A DNA stretch of 49,675 nt from an uncultured Lachnospiraceae bacterium (GCA_944381405.1 CALWLA010000017.1:1-49675), one strand, 5' to 3'; shown: positions 33,657 through 42,205, numbered from the stretch's first letter. A program made the numbers and translations. Notes: generated by a model not told the origin, from the sequence alone.

Positions 33657-35099
33657 TCAGAAGCGCTTCCAGACCGCCTTGGAAAACAGCAGCATGATGG
33701 GGAAGATCTCCAGTCTTCCGATGAGCATGTCTGCGCTGAGCACCACCTTGCTCAGGTCTGACAGGCTGGAATAATTGCCCATGGTTCCCACCACGTCAAA
33801 GCCGGGGCCGATGTTGTTGTAGGTGGCGGCCACCGCCGTAAAGGTGGTCACCCAGCTCTCTCCGTCCAGGGAAACGATCAGCACGGAAACCACGAAGATC
33901 AGGATGTAGATGAAGAGATAGCTTCCCGTATTCTGAATGATGCTCTCCTCCACCGGCTTGCCATCCATGTGCACTCTTTTTACGATATTGGGATGCAGGG
34001 CGATGGCCAGCTCCCGCTTATAGGCTCTGAACAACAGCAGCACTCTGGAGACCTTGAGTCCGCCTCCCGTGGAACCGGCGCAGGCGCCGATGAACATCAG
34101 AAGAATCAGGATGCCCTGGGACAGGTTGGGCCAGTCGTTCAGGTCCTTTGTGGCATAGCCCGTGGTGGTGATGATGGAGCCCACATGGAAAGCCGCGTCG
34201 TTCACCGCCAGCGGCAGGGACGTATAAATACCGTGGGCAAAAAGATCGATGACGATCAGCAGGATGGAAGCCAGGATGATCAGCAGATACCACCGCACCT
34301 CCTCCATCTTGAAGGCGTCCCTGTTCTTTTTCACCAGTAGCAGGTAATAGAAATTAAAGTTGACGCCAAAGGCGATCATGGCGACGGTGATCACCACCTG
34401 CTGGGGAATGGTATAGGTGGAGCAGCCGGTATTCAGGACGCTGAAACCGCCGGTTCCCGCTGCGCCGAAGGTGATGCAGAGGGTGTCAAAAAGCGGCATC
34501 CCCAGAACCAGCAGCACCAGAATGGTGAGAACCGTCAGGGCCCCATAAAGCTCGTACAGGATCTTTGCGGAATCCGAGGCCCTGGGCACCAGCTTGGAAA
34601 TGGAGGGGCCCGGGCTTTCCGCCTTCATGATGTTCATCTGGGTGCCTCCGGTAAAGGGGACCAGCGCCAGCATGAACACCAGGATCCCCATGCCGCCGAT
34701 CCAGTGCATGAAGCTGCGCCACATGAGGACGCCCTTGGGCAGGGCCTCCACATCCGTCAGGATGCTGGCGCCGGTGGTGGTGTATCCGGAAATGGTTTCA
34801 AACACCGCATCGTAGACGCTTTGGATGGAACCGCTGAACAAAAAAGGAAGCATGCCCGTAAAGGCCAGGGCGATCCAGGTCAGGGCCGTTGCCACATAGC
34901 CCTCCTTGGAAAACAGCGCCCCTGCTGCAGGCTTCTTTCTGGTAAAGGGCAGCGCGATGACAAAGCAGATCAGTCCCGTCAGGACAAAGGGCATGATGCT
35001 CTCTCCGTAGGCGATGGCGCAGAGGATCGGCACCACCATGAGAATGCCCTCGATGCAGAGAGAGACGCCGATCACATATGTGATAATGCTGATATCCAT
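33657..35099 (-). CDS. trkH: Potassium uptake protein TrkH/KtrB-type channel subunit
   Basis: A 480-residue polytopic membrane protein of the TrkH/TrkG/KtrB family: repeated pore regions containing TTTGASILTD, GAAGTGGFSVLN, TTTGYATKDL and ATYNNIGPGFD, each with the conserved Gly of the selectivity filter. It imports potassium together with the cytoplasmic RCK protein encoded 19 bp upstream. Confidence 0.93.
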   Translation of the reverse strand: MDISIITYVIGVSLCIEGILMVVPILCAIAYGESIMPFVLTGLICFVIALPFTRKKPAAGALFSKEGYVATALTWIALAFTGMLPFLFSGSIQSVYDAVFETISGYTTTGASILTDVEALPKGVLMWRSFMHWIGGMGILVFMLALVPFTGGTQMNIMKAESPGPSISKLVPRASDSAKILYELYGALTVLTILVLLVLGMPLFDTLCITFGAAGTGGFSVLNTGCSTYTIPQQVVITVAMIAFGVNFNFYYLLLVKKNRDAFKMEEVRWYLLIILASILLIVIDLFAHGIYTSLPLAVNDAAFHVGSIITTTGYATKDLNDWPNLSQGILILLMFIGACAGSTGGGLKVSRVLLLFRAYKRELAIALHPNIVKRVHMDGKPVEESIIQNTGSYLFIYILIFVVSVLIVSLDGESWVTTFTAVAATYNNIGPGFDVVGTMGNYSSLSDLSKVVLSADMLIGRLEIFPIMLLFSKAVWKRF

Positions 35100-35118
35100 T
35101 TTTCAAACACCTCTACCC

Positions 35119-36477
35119 TTATGCCAGAATATCATGCAGCGCGGCGATGCCCCGATGCATGGTCACGATGATCACGGAGTCGTTTTCCTGGATCATATCC
35201 TTACCGGAAGGGATGATGCATTGCTCTCCCCGGATGATGCAGGCGATGATCATGTCTTTTTTGAGCCTTGCGCCAAGCTTTGACAGCGGCATGTCGATGA
35301 TGTCGTGGTCGTCCTTTGCCTTGAACTCCAGGATCTCGATGCGGTTGTCCAGATACCGGTAAAGGGTCTCCACGTTTCCTCCCATGCCGTTCTGCTGGGC
35401 CCGGACGTACTGGGCGATGATATCGGCGCAGATGAACTTGGGGAACACCACGGAGTCGATCTGCAGCTCGTCGATGACGTCGTTGAGATCCGTGCGGTTG
35501 ATCTTGGTGATGACCTTGGCGTTGGATACGTTCTTTGCAAAGGTGGCGCTGATGATGTTCTCCTCGTCGATTCCCGTAAGGGGAACAAAGGCCTCCACCC
35601 GGTTCAGCCCCTGCTTGATGAGGAAGGCCTTGTCGGTGCCGTCTCCGTGGATCACCTCTGCCTTGGGGAACACCTCGGAAAGCTGGTTGCACTTGCGCTC
35701 GTCGATCTCCACGATCCGCACCTGCCGGTCCTTTTTGCATAGCATGTCCGTCAGATAATGGGCGATGGTGCCGCCGCCTGTGATCAGGCAGGACTGGGCA
35801 GCCCGGTCCTTGATATCCAGGGCCTTGAAAAAGGCCTTCATCTCCTCCATGGCGCAGACGATGGAGATCTCGTCCTCATCCTGCAGCACAAAATCGCCGG
35901 AAGGGATGAACACCTCGTCCTCCCGCTGTACCGCGCAGACCAGGACATCGCAGCCTGTGGCAGCCTTCAGCTGCTGCAGGTTTTTCCCTGCCGCCCGGTG
36001 TCCGTTGATCCGGACGTTAAAGATCACGACCCTGCCCCCCGCAAAGGAGTCGATCCTGGTAAGGGCCGGATGCTGCAGCAGCTTGAAGATCTCCAGGGCC
36101 GCCGCCTGCTCCGGGTTGATGATCTTGGAAAGTCCCAGCTTTTTCTTCAGGAACTCCGTTTCCTTGGAATAGAGGGGGTTCCGGACTCTGGCGATGGTTT
36201 TGATATCCCCTGCCCCCTCTGCGATCAGACAGGACAGCAGATTCAGCTCGTCAGAGGGGCTGACTGCGATAAAGATATCCTTGGACCGGATATCCGCCTC
36301 CTTCAGGGTATTGATATCGGCTCCGTTTCCGAAGATCGGCAGGATATCGATCTCCTCCGCCACCTGCCGCAGAGCCTTTTCGTTGTTATCGATCACCGTT
36401 ACGTCATGGCCGTCGTTGACCAGGGTCTTTGCCAGCTCGGTACCCACCTTGCCGCAGCCTACGATCACCGCATTCAT
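35119..36477 (-). CDS. trkA: Trk system potassium uptake regulatory subunit TrkA
   Basis: A 452-residue protein made of two RCK units, each a Rossmann domain plus a RCK_C domain: the first begins MNAVIVGCGKVGTELAK, the second has ITGGGTIAHYLTDML (near 230). TrkA binds NAD(H) or ATP/ADP and gates TrkH. RCK_C domains of this family can bind cyclic-di-AMP in Firmicutes, of interest because a DarA-type receptor is encoded 2.9 kb away. First gene of the trkA-trkH operon. Confidence 0.94.
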   Translation of the reverse strand: MNAVIVGCGKVGTELAKTLVNDGHDVTVIDNNEKALRQVAEEIDILPIFGNGADINTLKEADIRSKDIFIAVSPSDELNLLSCLIAEGAGDIKTIARVRNPLYSKETEFLKKKLGLSKIINPEQAAALEIFKLLQHPALTRIDSFAGGRVVIFNVRINGHRAAGKNLQQLKAATGCDVLVCAVQREDEVFIPSGDFVLQDEDEISIVCAMEEMKAFFKALDIKDRAAQSCLITGGGTIAHYLTDMLCKKDRQVRIVEIDERKCNQLSEVFPKAEVIHGDGTDKAFLIKQGLNRVEAFVPLTGIDEENIISATFAKNVSNAKVITKINRTDLNDVIDELQIDSVVFPKFICADIIAQYVRAQQNGMGGNVETLYRYLDNRIEILEFKAKDDHDIIDMPLSKLGARLKKDMIIACIIRGEQCIIPSGKDMIQENDSVIIVTMHRGIAALHDILA

Positions 36478-36538
36478 ACTTCATTCTCCCTTAACTTACA
36501 GTTTGTCCTTATATAATAAAAAAGCGCAAACAAACAGG

Positions 36539-36550
36539 CCCCCGAAGGGG
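36539..36550 (-). promoter_or_regulatory. UUCG-loop hairpin in the trkA leader
   Basis: CCCC-TTCG-GGGG on the minus strand, extendable by AAAC/GTTT across an internal loop, with a T6 run 15 nt further on. It lies between the predicted start site and the trkA ATG and could be an attenuator or a stabilising hairpin. Confidence 0.4.
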
Positions 36551-36570
36551 CAGTTTCATTTACACACCCC

Positions 36571-36599
36571 ACTATAGCACGACTAAGGTGATTTTTGAA
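36571..36599 (-). promoter_or_regulatory. Probable promoter of trkA-trkH
   Basis: TTCAAA (36599-36594), 17-bp spacer, TATAGT (36576-36571) on the minus strand, giving a leader of about 85 nt. A second TATTAT-like box lies nearer the gene. Confidence 0.5.
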
Positions 36600-36692
36600 G
36601 CCAGAAAAATCATTCTTCCAAAATATGGCTATTCTGTATAGATTTTTTATTTTTTCTCAGGAAAACTGTCCTTTTTAGACACAAAATCCGAC

Positions 36693-36723
36693 AAAAAAAG
36701 AACCCCCAGTCTCCTGAGAGTTC
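36693..36723 (-). terminator. Terminator of rpmF
   Basis: A 10-bp stem with G-U pairs (GAACTCTCAG/CTGGGGGTTC) around GAGA, followed by seven T. A second hairpin, AAAAGCCA/TGGCTTTT at 36727-36749, lies just before it and may reinforce it. Confidence 0.85.
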
Positions 36724-36784
36724 CTGAAAAGCCATGATCACTGGCTTTTTGTGTTCCTGTACTCGCAAATTTGCAGGCAGCGGA

Positions 36785-36967
36785 TCAATCCTCAACCTTG
36801 ATGATCTCGCGCTTGTTGTAGGACCCGCAATTCTTGCAGACCCTGTGGGGCATAACCAGAGCTCCGCACTTGCTGCACTTTACGAGGTTCGGCGCACTCA
36901 TCTTCCAATTTGCTCTTCTGGAATCACGTCTTGCTTTAGAAGATTTATTCTTTGGACAGATTGACAT
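36785..36967 (-). CDS. rpmF: 50S ribosomal protein L32
   Basis: A 60-residue L32 (MSICPKNKSSKARRDSRRANWK) of the zinc-binding type: CSKCGALVMPHRVCKNCG supplies two CxxC pairs. A monocistronic gene with a consensus promoter and terminator. In many Clostridia the DUF177 gene precedes rpmF and plsX follows; neither holds here. Confidence 0.96.
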   Translation of the reverse strand: MSICPKNKSSKARRDSRRANWKMSAPNLVKCSKCGALVMPHRVCKNCGSYNKREIIKVED

Positions 36968-37057
36968 GTCTACACCTCCTTTTTGCTCAACATCAATGAA
37001 ACCGCAGATCCTTTATATATTTCATCCAACAGTTTTCATTTTTAGACAACATCAGAT

Positions 37058-37086
37058 ATTATACATACCAGATATTGTGTTGTCAA
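37058..37086 (-). promoter_or_regulatory. Consensus SigA promoter of rpmF
   Basis: Perfect TTGACA (37086-37081), 17-bp spacer, perfect TATAAT (37063-37058). The spacer and -10 carry two direct copies of AATATCTG on the minus strand, 17 bp apart, which could be a binding site. Confidence 0.88.
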
Positions 37087-37103
37087 GCAGTTTTTCCATA
37101 TAA

Positions 37104-37135
37104 CAGGGAGCCGCCCTGAAAAGGACTGCTCCCTG
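37104..37135 (-). terminator. Hairpin after ackA
   Basis: CAGGGAGC pairs with GCTCCCTG (8 bp), with some further pairing in the loop, followed by TTATATGG on the minus strand. The T tract is poor, so termination strength is uncertain. Confidence 0.5.
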
Positions 37136-37162
37136 CAGTGCTCGTTTCCGTCGGAAGCCGGA

Positions 37163-38362
37163 TTACTTTACAAGTGCCTCGGTATCCATGGCGATCTTCA
37201 GCTCCTCGTTGGTGGGAAGCAGAAGCACCTTTACCTTGGAGTCGTCGGCGGAGATCACGGTCTCCTTGCCTCTGACATCGTTCTTTGCGTCGTCGATCTT
37301 TACGCCCAGATAGCCAAGATACTGATCGCAGATGGCCTTTCTGGTGCCCTTGTCGTTCTCGCCTACGCCTGCGGTGAAGCAGATGCAGTCAACGCCGTTC
37401 ATGGCAGCTGCATAAGCGCCGATGTACTTTGCTACTCTGTATCTGAATGCCTCCAGTGCGGTTGCAGCCTTCTGGTTGCCCTCTTCCGCTGCCTTCTCGA
37501 TGTCGCGGAAGTCAGAGGAAACGCCGCCGCTCATGCCCAGCACGCCGGACTTCTTGTTGAGGATGTTCAGCATCTCGTTGACATCCTTGCCCTCCTTGTT
37601 GCAGATGTACTGCACGATGGCCGGATCCAGGTCGCCGGAACGGGTTCCCATGATCAGACCCTCAAGAGGGGTAAGTCCCATGGAGGTGTCTACGCAGACG
37701 CCGCCGATGGATGCGGAGATGGATGCGCCGTTGCCCAGGTGGCAAACGATCACCTTTGCGTTCTTGGGATCAAGTCCTGCAAACTCGATGGCTCTGTGGC
37801 TCACATAGTCGTGAGAGGTTCCGTGGAAGCCGTAGCGGCGAACGCTGTACTTCTCCAGGTACTCGATGGGAATCGCATAGGTATATGCCTTGGGCTCCAT
37901 ACCCATACCAAAGGAGGTATCGAATACGGCTACGTTGGGCTTGCCGGGCATAGCTGCCTCGCAGGCCTCGATGCCCATCAGGTTTGCCGGGTTATGCAGC
38001 GGTCCCAGGTCGAAGCACTCTCTGATGGCTGCCTTTACCTCGTCGTTTACAACGATGGACTTGGTGAACTTCTGGCCGCCGTGGAGCACTCTGTGGCCGA
38101 TGGCGTCGATCTCATCGACGGAAGCGATCACGCCGTGATCCTTGTCGGTGAGGGCTGCCATAACCATCTCAACAGCTCTCTTGTGATCCGGCATGGGCTC
38201 TGCCTGTACAAAATCCTCCTTGCCGGGAACCTTGTGGGTCAGCTGGGATCCCTCGATGCCGATACGCTCGCAGAGACCCTTGCACATAACCTCCTTGGTT
38301 TCCATGTTGATGATCTGGTACTTCAGTGATGAACTTCCGCAGTTCAGAACTAAAATCTTCAT
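37163..38362 (-). CDS. ackA: Acetate kinase
   Basis: A 399-residue acetate kinase (MKILVLNCGSSSLKYQ; RVLHGGQKF; NVAVFDTSFG; VCHLGNGASI; GTRSGDLDP). It makes ATP and acetate from acetyl phosphate, the energy-yielding end of acetyl-CoA fermentation. It follows pduL by 53 bp; pduL supplies its acetyl phosphate. Confidence 0.97.
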   Translation of the reverse strand: MKILVLNCGSSSLKYQIINMETKEVMCKGLCERIGIEGSQLTHKVPGKEDFVQAEPMPDHKRAVEMVMAALTDKDHGVIASVDEIDAIGHRVLHGGQKFTKSIVVNDEVKAAIRECFDLGPLHNPANLMGIEACEAAMPGKPNVAVFDTSFGMGMEPKAYTYAIPIEYLEKYSVRRYGFHGTSHDYVSHRAIEFAGLDPKNAKVIVCHLGNGASISASIGGVCVDTSMGLTPLEGLIMGTRSGDLDPAIVQYICNKEGKDVNEMLNILNKKSGVLGMSGGVSSDFRDIEKAAEEGNQKAATALEAFRYRVAKYIGAYAAAMNGVDCICFTAGVGENDKGTRKAICDQYLGYLGVKIDDAKNDVRGKETVISADDSKVKVLLLPTNEELKIAMDTEALVK

Positions 38363-38415
38363 TGGACTTTTTCCCCTTTTACTTTCTTATTAAAAACCTT
38401 ATGGTTTCTTGCATG

Positions 38416-38988
38416 TTAGCAGATGGTGCCCCGCATGTCTCTTCCGCAGGCAGCCGCATTGGACTCGTCGGTGTCGATGTGCATGGCCAGGGCATAGCTG
38501 TCGGATACCCGGATCACCGTGTCTCCGAAAATGGTCTTACGGCCGTTGCCGCTGTCCAGAAGCACGCTGACGATCTGTCCGTTTTCCACGCCGAAGCGCT
38601 CTGCGTCCGCCGGGGTCATGTGGATGTGTCTCTTTGCTACGATGACGCCCTCGGAAAGCTCCACCTCACCGGCAGGGCCTACCAGCTTGCAGGCGCCTGA
38701 GCCCTTGATATCTCCGGACTCCCGGATGGGGGCGTCGATGCCCAGTGATCTGGCGTCGGTGGCGGAAAGCTCCACCTGATCTGCGCTGCGGCAGGGTCCC
38801 AGGATGGAAACGTTCTTCAGTTCCTTTTTCGGTCCTACCACCGTGATGCGCTCGTTGGACGCATACTGTCCCGGCTGGGAAAGATCCTTCTTCACAGTCA
38901 GCTCATAGCCCTTGCCGAACAGCGCCTCCAGAGTCTCCTTGGTTACATGCACATGGCGCGCACTGGTCTCTACCATAAAATCGTTCAT
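38416..38988 (-). CDS. pduL: PduL-type phosphate acyltransferase
   Basis: A 190-residue PduL: two repeated barrel domains with zinc-binding histidines in SARHVHVT (residues 9-16) and AKRHIHMT (about 117-124). PduL converts an acyl-CoA to acyl phosphate and is unrelated to Pta. No microcompartment genes are nearby and no encapsulation peptide precedes the first barrel, so it probably serves as the housekeeping phosphotransacetylase with AckA. It lies 39 bp after darA. Confidence 0.93.
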   Translation of the reverse strand: MNDFMVETSARHVHVTKETLEALFGKGYELTVKKDLSQPGQYASNERITVVGPKKELKNVSILGPCRSADQVELSATDARSLGIDAPIRESGDIKGSGACKLVGPAGEVELSEGVIVAKRHIHMTPADAERFGVENGQIVSVLLDSGNGRKTIFGDTVIRVSDSYALAMHIDTDESNAAACGRDMRGTIC

Positions 38989-39027
38989 GACAGTTTTCCT
39001 CCAGATTTCTGAATATACATGAATATG

Positions 39028-39360
39028 TTAGAACTTCTCGAAACGGTCCACATTCACCACAAAGATCGTGGCCCCGCCCACTTCGACGTTCATGGGCATG
39101 GTGGCATAGTTTACCATGCTGGTGCCGGAAATGTAAGGCATGTTCACGGTAATGTTCTGTCTGGTACCGCATTCCTGACGGATCAGGTTAATGGCGTGGT
39201 CAACCCTGTCATCGTCGGTTCCGATCATCAGGGTGATATTGCCCTTTCTCAGGAAACCGCCCGTGGTGGCAAGCTTTGTGACGCTGTATTTTTCCTTGTT
39301 CAGCGCGGAGATCACATCGTCCTCGTTGTCATTCCGTATAATCGCATAGATCAGCTTCAT
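39028..39360 (-). CDS. darA: Cyclic-di-AMP receptor DarA (PII-like)
   Basis: A 110-residue PII-like protein (DUF970) starting at ATG 39360 (MKLIYAIIRNDNEDDV) behind GGAGG; TTGGFLRKGNITLMIG and GGATIFVVNVDRFEKF are typical of DarA/PstA proteins, which form trimers and bind cyclic-di-AMP at the subunit interfaces. Its targets are generally unknown. Usually it adjoins tmk or holB; here it heads the pduL-ackA run. Confidence 0.92.
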   Translation of the reverse strand: MKLIYAIIRNDNEDDVISALNKEKYSVTKLATTGGFLRKGNITLMIGTDDDRVDHAINLIRQECGTRQNITVNMPYISGTSMVNYATMPMNVEVGGATIFVVNVDRFEKF

Positions 39361-39390
39361 GGATTTACCTCCTTCTTGCATAGGATCAAG

Positions 39391-39408
39391 ACGCATATCC
39401 TGATGCGT
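39391..39408. repeat. Inverted repeat ACGCAT-N6-ATGCGT before darA
   Basis: A perfect 6-bp inverted repeat with 6-base spacer sits just downstream of a TATTAT box (39421-39416, minus strand). It would form the very start of the darA transcript as a hairpin, or serve as an operator. Confidence 0.45.
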
Positions 39409-39445
39409 TTCTATCATAATAACATAAAAATTTCAAAAAATCCAC

Positions 39446-39475
39446 TTTACGCTTGTATAAAATCGCGTATATAAT
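39446..39475 (+). promoter_or_regulatory. tmcAL promoter touching the start codon
   Basis: TTTACG (39446-39451), 18-bp spacer, TATAAT (39470-39475). The ATG is at 39482, 7 nt after the -10, and no Shine-Dalgarno precedes it, so the mRNA may be leaderless. An alternative pair, TTTCAA with TATAAA (39455-39460), would leave a leader of about 14 nt, still without a ribosome site. Confidence 0.55.
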
Positions 39476-39481
39476 TGCCCC

Positions 39482-40696
39482 ATGAAGATCATCGGAATCA
39501 TCGCGGAATTCAATCCCTTTCACAGGGGCCATGCGTTTTTGATAAACCATGCAAAAAATGTGCTGAAGGCGGACTGCGTGATCGTCGCCATGAGCGGCAA
39601 CTTCGTTCAGCGAGGAGAGCCTGCCGTCTTGGACAAGTTTGAACGGACCAGGATGGCCCTTGCCTGCGGCGCGGACCTGATCTTTGAGCTGCCTGTGGAG
39701 TTTGCCACGGCCTCCGCCAGAGAGTTCGCCTCTGCCGGCGTGGCTCTGCTGGAAAAGACCGGCATCGTTGACGGTCTCCTCTTCGGAACGGAAGGAATCT
39801 CCGCCCCAAAGGCCCTGCTGCCTGCGGCAAGGGGCCTTCTTTCAGAGGATACAGCCTATCAGGAAGCCCTACGGGAAGGTCTCAGATCCGGCGCGTCCTT
39901 TCCAAAGGCAAGGGAAGCTGCCCTCCGGGCCTCCGGCATTCCGGAGGCAGCGCTTTTGTCAAGCCCCAACAACATCCTGGCTGCAGAGTACCTCCGGGCC
40001 ATCCTGGAGCAGGGTGCTTCCCTTACCCCCTGCTGTCTGCCCCGTCAGGGAGACGGCTACCATGCGGACAGCCCCTCCGGCAGCCCCTTTGCCTCCGCCA
40101 CCGCCCTTCGGCGCATGATCCTTTCCGGGGAACCGGCAGAAAGCCTTTTGCCCTATGTGCCGGAATCCCTTTTTCCCCTCTATGAAAGCCTGCTTTCCGA
40201 AAGAAACCTTTCTGCCACAGGGCCTGACAGCCTTTCCGGGATGCTTACGGCAAGGCTCCTGTCCCTTTCCGCAGCCGGTGCGGACCTCTGCGATTTCTGG
40301 GACGTATCCCCGGAGATCGCCGGAAGGCTGTCCCGCTCCGCAGAGCGGCTCCTGTCCTGGAATGAGCGGGTGGAAAGCCTCTGGACCAAGCAGTATACCA
40401 GAAGCCGCATAAGCCGGGCACTGCTGCACATCCTTCTGAACATCCGCAGGGAAGCGGCAGAACAAAAAAAGGCCACAGGCTACATCTCATACCTGCGGCT
40501 CCTGGGCTTTTCTCCGGCTGGACGCAGCCTCCTGCCCGCCCTTAAGGACCAGGCCTCCTGTCCCATCGTCACCAAAGCAGCGGATCACCGGGAACTTCTT
40601 TCCGCGGATATCTACGCCTCCAATCTGTACTACGGGCTCAAAACAGGCCTTGTTCCTCAGTGCCGGAACGAATACCAGCGTCAGATCGTCTGTTAG
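39482..40696 (+). CDS. tmcAL: tRNA(Met) cytidine acetate ligase TmcAL (YlbM)
   Basis: A 404-residue nucleotidyltransferase-like protein with EFNPFHRGHAFLI (the HxGH-type motif) and MSGNFVQRGEPA near the N-terminus. TmcAL activates acetate with ATP and acetylates C34 of elongator tRNA-Met. The only plus-strand protein gene in the central part of the window, divergent from darA-pduL-ackA. Its use of acetate makes the position beside acetate-producing genes sensible, though the link is inference. Confidence 0.93.
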   Translation: MKIIGIIAEFNPFHRGHAFLINHAKNVLKADCVIVAMSGNFVQRGEPAVLDKFERTRMALACGADLIFELPVEFATASAREFASAGVALLEKTGIVDGLLFGTEGISAPKALLPAARGLLSEDTAYQEALREGLRSGASFPKAREAALRASGIPEAALLSSPNNILAAEYLRAILEQGASLTPCCLPRQGDGYHADSPSGSPFASATALRRMILSGEPAESLLPYVPESLFPLYESLLSERNLSATGPDSLSGMLTARLLSLSAAGADLCDFWDVSPEIAGRLSRSAERLLSWNERVESLWTKQYTRSRISRALLHILLNIRREAAEQKKATGYISYLRLLGFSPAGRSLLPALKDQASCPIVTKAADHRELLSADIYASNLYYGLKTGLVPQCRNEYQRQIVC

Positions 40697-40736
40697 AAAG
40701 ACCGGCTTTCCACCGGTCTCCAGTTTATTTCTCCGC

Positions 40737-41594
40737 CTACATCCGGAATATCTGGGACAGGCCGTCATGGGGCGCTACGCAAAGCTTCGGAAGCCGGGGT
40801 TCCCGATTCGCCTCCTGACAAAGGGTCCTGTATTCCTGCTCCACGGTGGCAAGTGCCAACTGTGGGGTATTGTTGTCCCTGGAGAGATGCCCCAGGAACA
40901 CCTGCTTTAAGGAGGGGCCTGCGATCTCCGAAAGGAGCCTGCCGCAGCTGTTGTTGGACAGATGTCCCTCCCTGGACATGATGCGGCGCTTCAGGCTCAC
41001 GGGATAGGGGCCGTTGGCCAGCATCCCCCGGTCATGGTTCGATTCCAGCAGGGCCGTATCCAGCCCCAGGAGATGATCCCGCACCCGATCGTCATAGTAT
41101 CCCATATCCGTAGCCACCGCAGCAGCAAAGCGCCTGCAGCCTCCCTGGGTCTCCTCATCGAAGGCGGACAGGGCCTCCTGCCCCTCGATCCGGTAGCCAA
41201 AGGGCTGGGCCGCATCGTGGGAGATGGCAAAGGGCAGCACGGAAAGCCCTCCGATCTTTAGAGGCCGGTCCTGATAGACCGGATTGAGGAATTCCCGCCC
41301 CGCATAGCTGAAATATTCGTCCCGCAGGGCTCTGGGCAGGCTCCGGAGGGTCCCCTCAGAGCCATAGACCGGCAACCCATAGGCGCTGCAGAGCCGTTTC
41401 AGCCCCTTGATATGGTCCGTATGCTCGTGGGTCAGAAAGATCCCGTCCAATTTTTCCGCACACAAACCGAGAGCCTTAAGGCTCTCGTCGATCCGTTTTG
41501 CGCTGATTCCGCAGTCGATCAAAATCTTTGCTGTATCCGTTGCCAGAAGGGTGCAGTTTCCGCTGCTGCCGCTGGCAAGACTGACAAATATCAT
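40737..41594 (-). CDS. WalJ/YycJ-type metallo-beta-lactamase fold hydrolase
   Basis: A 285-residue MBL-fold protein with SLASGSSGNC at the N-terminus and THEHTDHIKGL (metal-binding HxHxDH). YycJ/WalJ proteins are thought to be exonucleases linked to the WalRK system and DNA repair, but WalRK is not in this window. It overlaps coaE by 4 bp and ends the polA-coaE run, converging on tmcAL. Confidence 0.9.
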   Translation of the reverse strand: MIFVSLASGSSGNCTLLATDTAKILIDCGISAKRIDESLKALGLCAEKLDGIFLTHEHTDHIKGLKRLCSAYGLPVYGSEGTLRSLPRALRDEYFSYAGREFLNPVYQDRPLKIGGLSVLPFAISHDAAQPFGYRIEGQEALSAFDEETQGGCRRFAAAVATDMGYYDDRVRDHLLGLDTALLESNHDRGMLANGPYPVSLKRRIMSREGHLSNNSCGRLLSEIAGPSLKQVFLGHLSRDNNTPQLALATVEQEYRTLCQEANREPRLPKLCVAPHDGLSQIFRM

Positions 41595-42205
41595 CCTTTC
41601 CTTTCTCCGTCCCCTCCGTTTTTCTCAGAAAGCTGCTCATGGAGCTGCTGCTCCACAAAGGCCATATCCCTGCCGTTATCGATCACCAGGTCCGAAAGGG
41701 CTGCATAAGCGTCCTCCGGCATCTGCTGCCCCATGATCTCCAGGCATTTTTCAAAGCTGTAGCCCCGGTCTCCCATGAGCCGGTTCATCCGGACAGGTCT
41801 CGGGCAGAACACATACCAGACGGTATCGCAGAGCCCCCGGAGCTCATCTCCCGGAAGCGCCGTCTCCACCGCGGCGGACTTGCCCTCTGCCTGCAGATCT
41901 TTCAGCCGTTCCTCCACTTCCTTCCATACCGCCGGATGGACGATGGAATCCGACAGCCGCCGTTTTTCCGGATCGCTGTAGATCAGCCTGCCATAGACCT
42001 CCCTTTGGATCTCTCCCTCCGGGCCGAAGATCTCCGGACCAAGGGCTTTTCGCAAAGCCTCCCTTAAGGGGCCCGAGTTCTCCATCAGCTCCTTTGCCAC
42101 AGCATCCGTCTCGATGACTGTAAAACCGTATTTCCGGGAAAGCAGCTCAAGGATCATGGACTTGCCGCTGCCTACGCCTCCTGTCACGCCGATGATCTTA
42201 TTCAT
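41591..42205 (-). CDS. coaE: Dephospho-CoA kinase
   Basis: A 204-residue P-loop kinase with GVTGGVGSGKS (residues 6-16), an ETDAVAKEL DxD-type region and SIVHPAVWKEVEERL. It performs the last step of coenzyme A synthesis. Close linkage to polA is common in Firmicutes. It overlaps the preceding small gene by 8 bp. Confidence 0.95.
   Translation of the reverse strand: MNKIIGVTGGVGSGKSMILELLSRKYGFTVIETDAVAKELMENSGPLREALRKALGPEIFGPEGEIQREVYGRLIYSDPEKRRLSDSIVHPAVWKEVEERLKDLQAEGKSAAVETALPGDELRGLCDTVWYVFCPRPVRMNRLMGDRGYSFEKCLEIMGQQMPEDAYAALSDLVIDNGRDMAFVEQQLHEQLSEKNGGDGERKG

Larger units (their letters stand above)
36478..36784. other. Intergenic region between rpmF and trkA
   Basis: These 307 bases have no credible gene. 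They hold the trkA promoter and a hairpin-bearing leader at one end and two terminator hairpins after rpmF at the other. The sequence between is AT-rich. I looked for a cyclic-di-AMP (ydaO-type) riboswitch in front of trkA and saw no convincing match. Confidence 0.75.

Noticed and set aside
36478-36692. Cyclic-di-AMP riboswitch before trkA
   Set aside because: The leader is short and lacks the conserved purine-rich core I would expect of the ydaO class.
36610-36795. Small minus-strand open frame of 61 codons after rpmF
   Set aside because: It covers the rpmF terminators and has no family signal or ribosome site.
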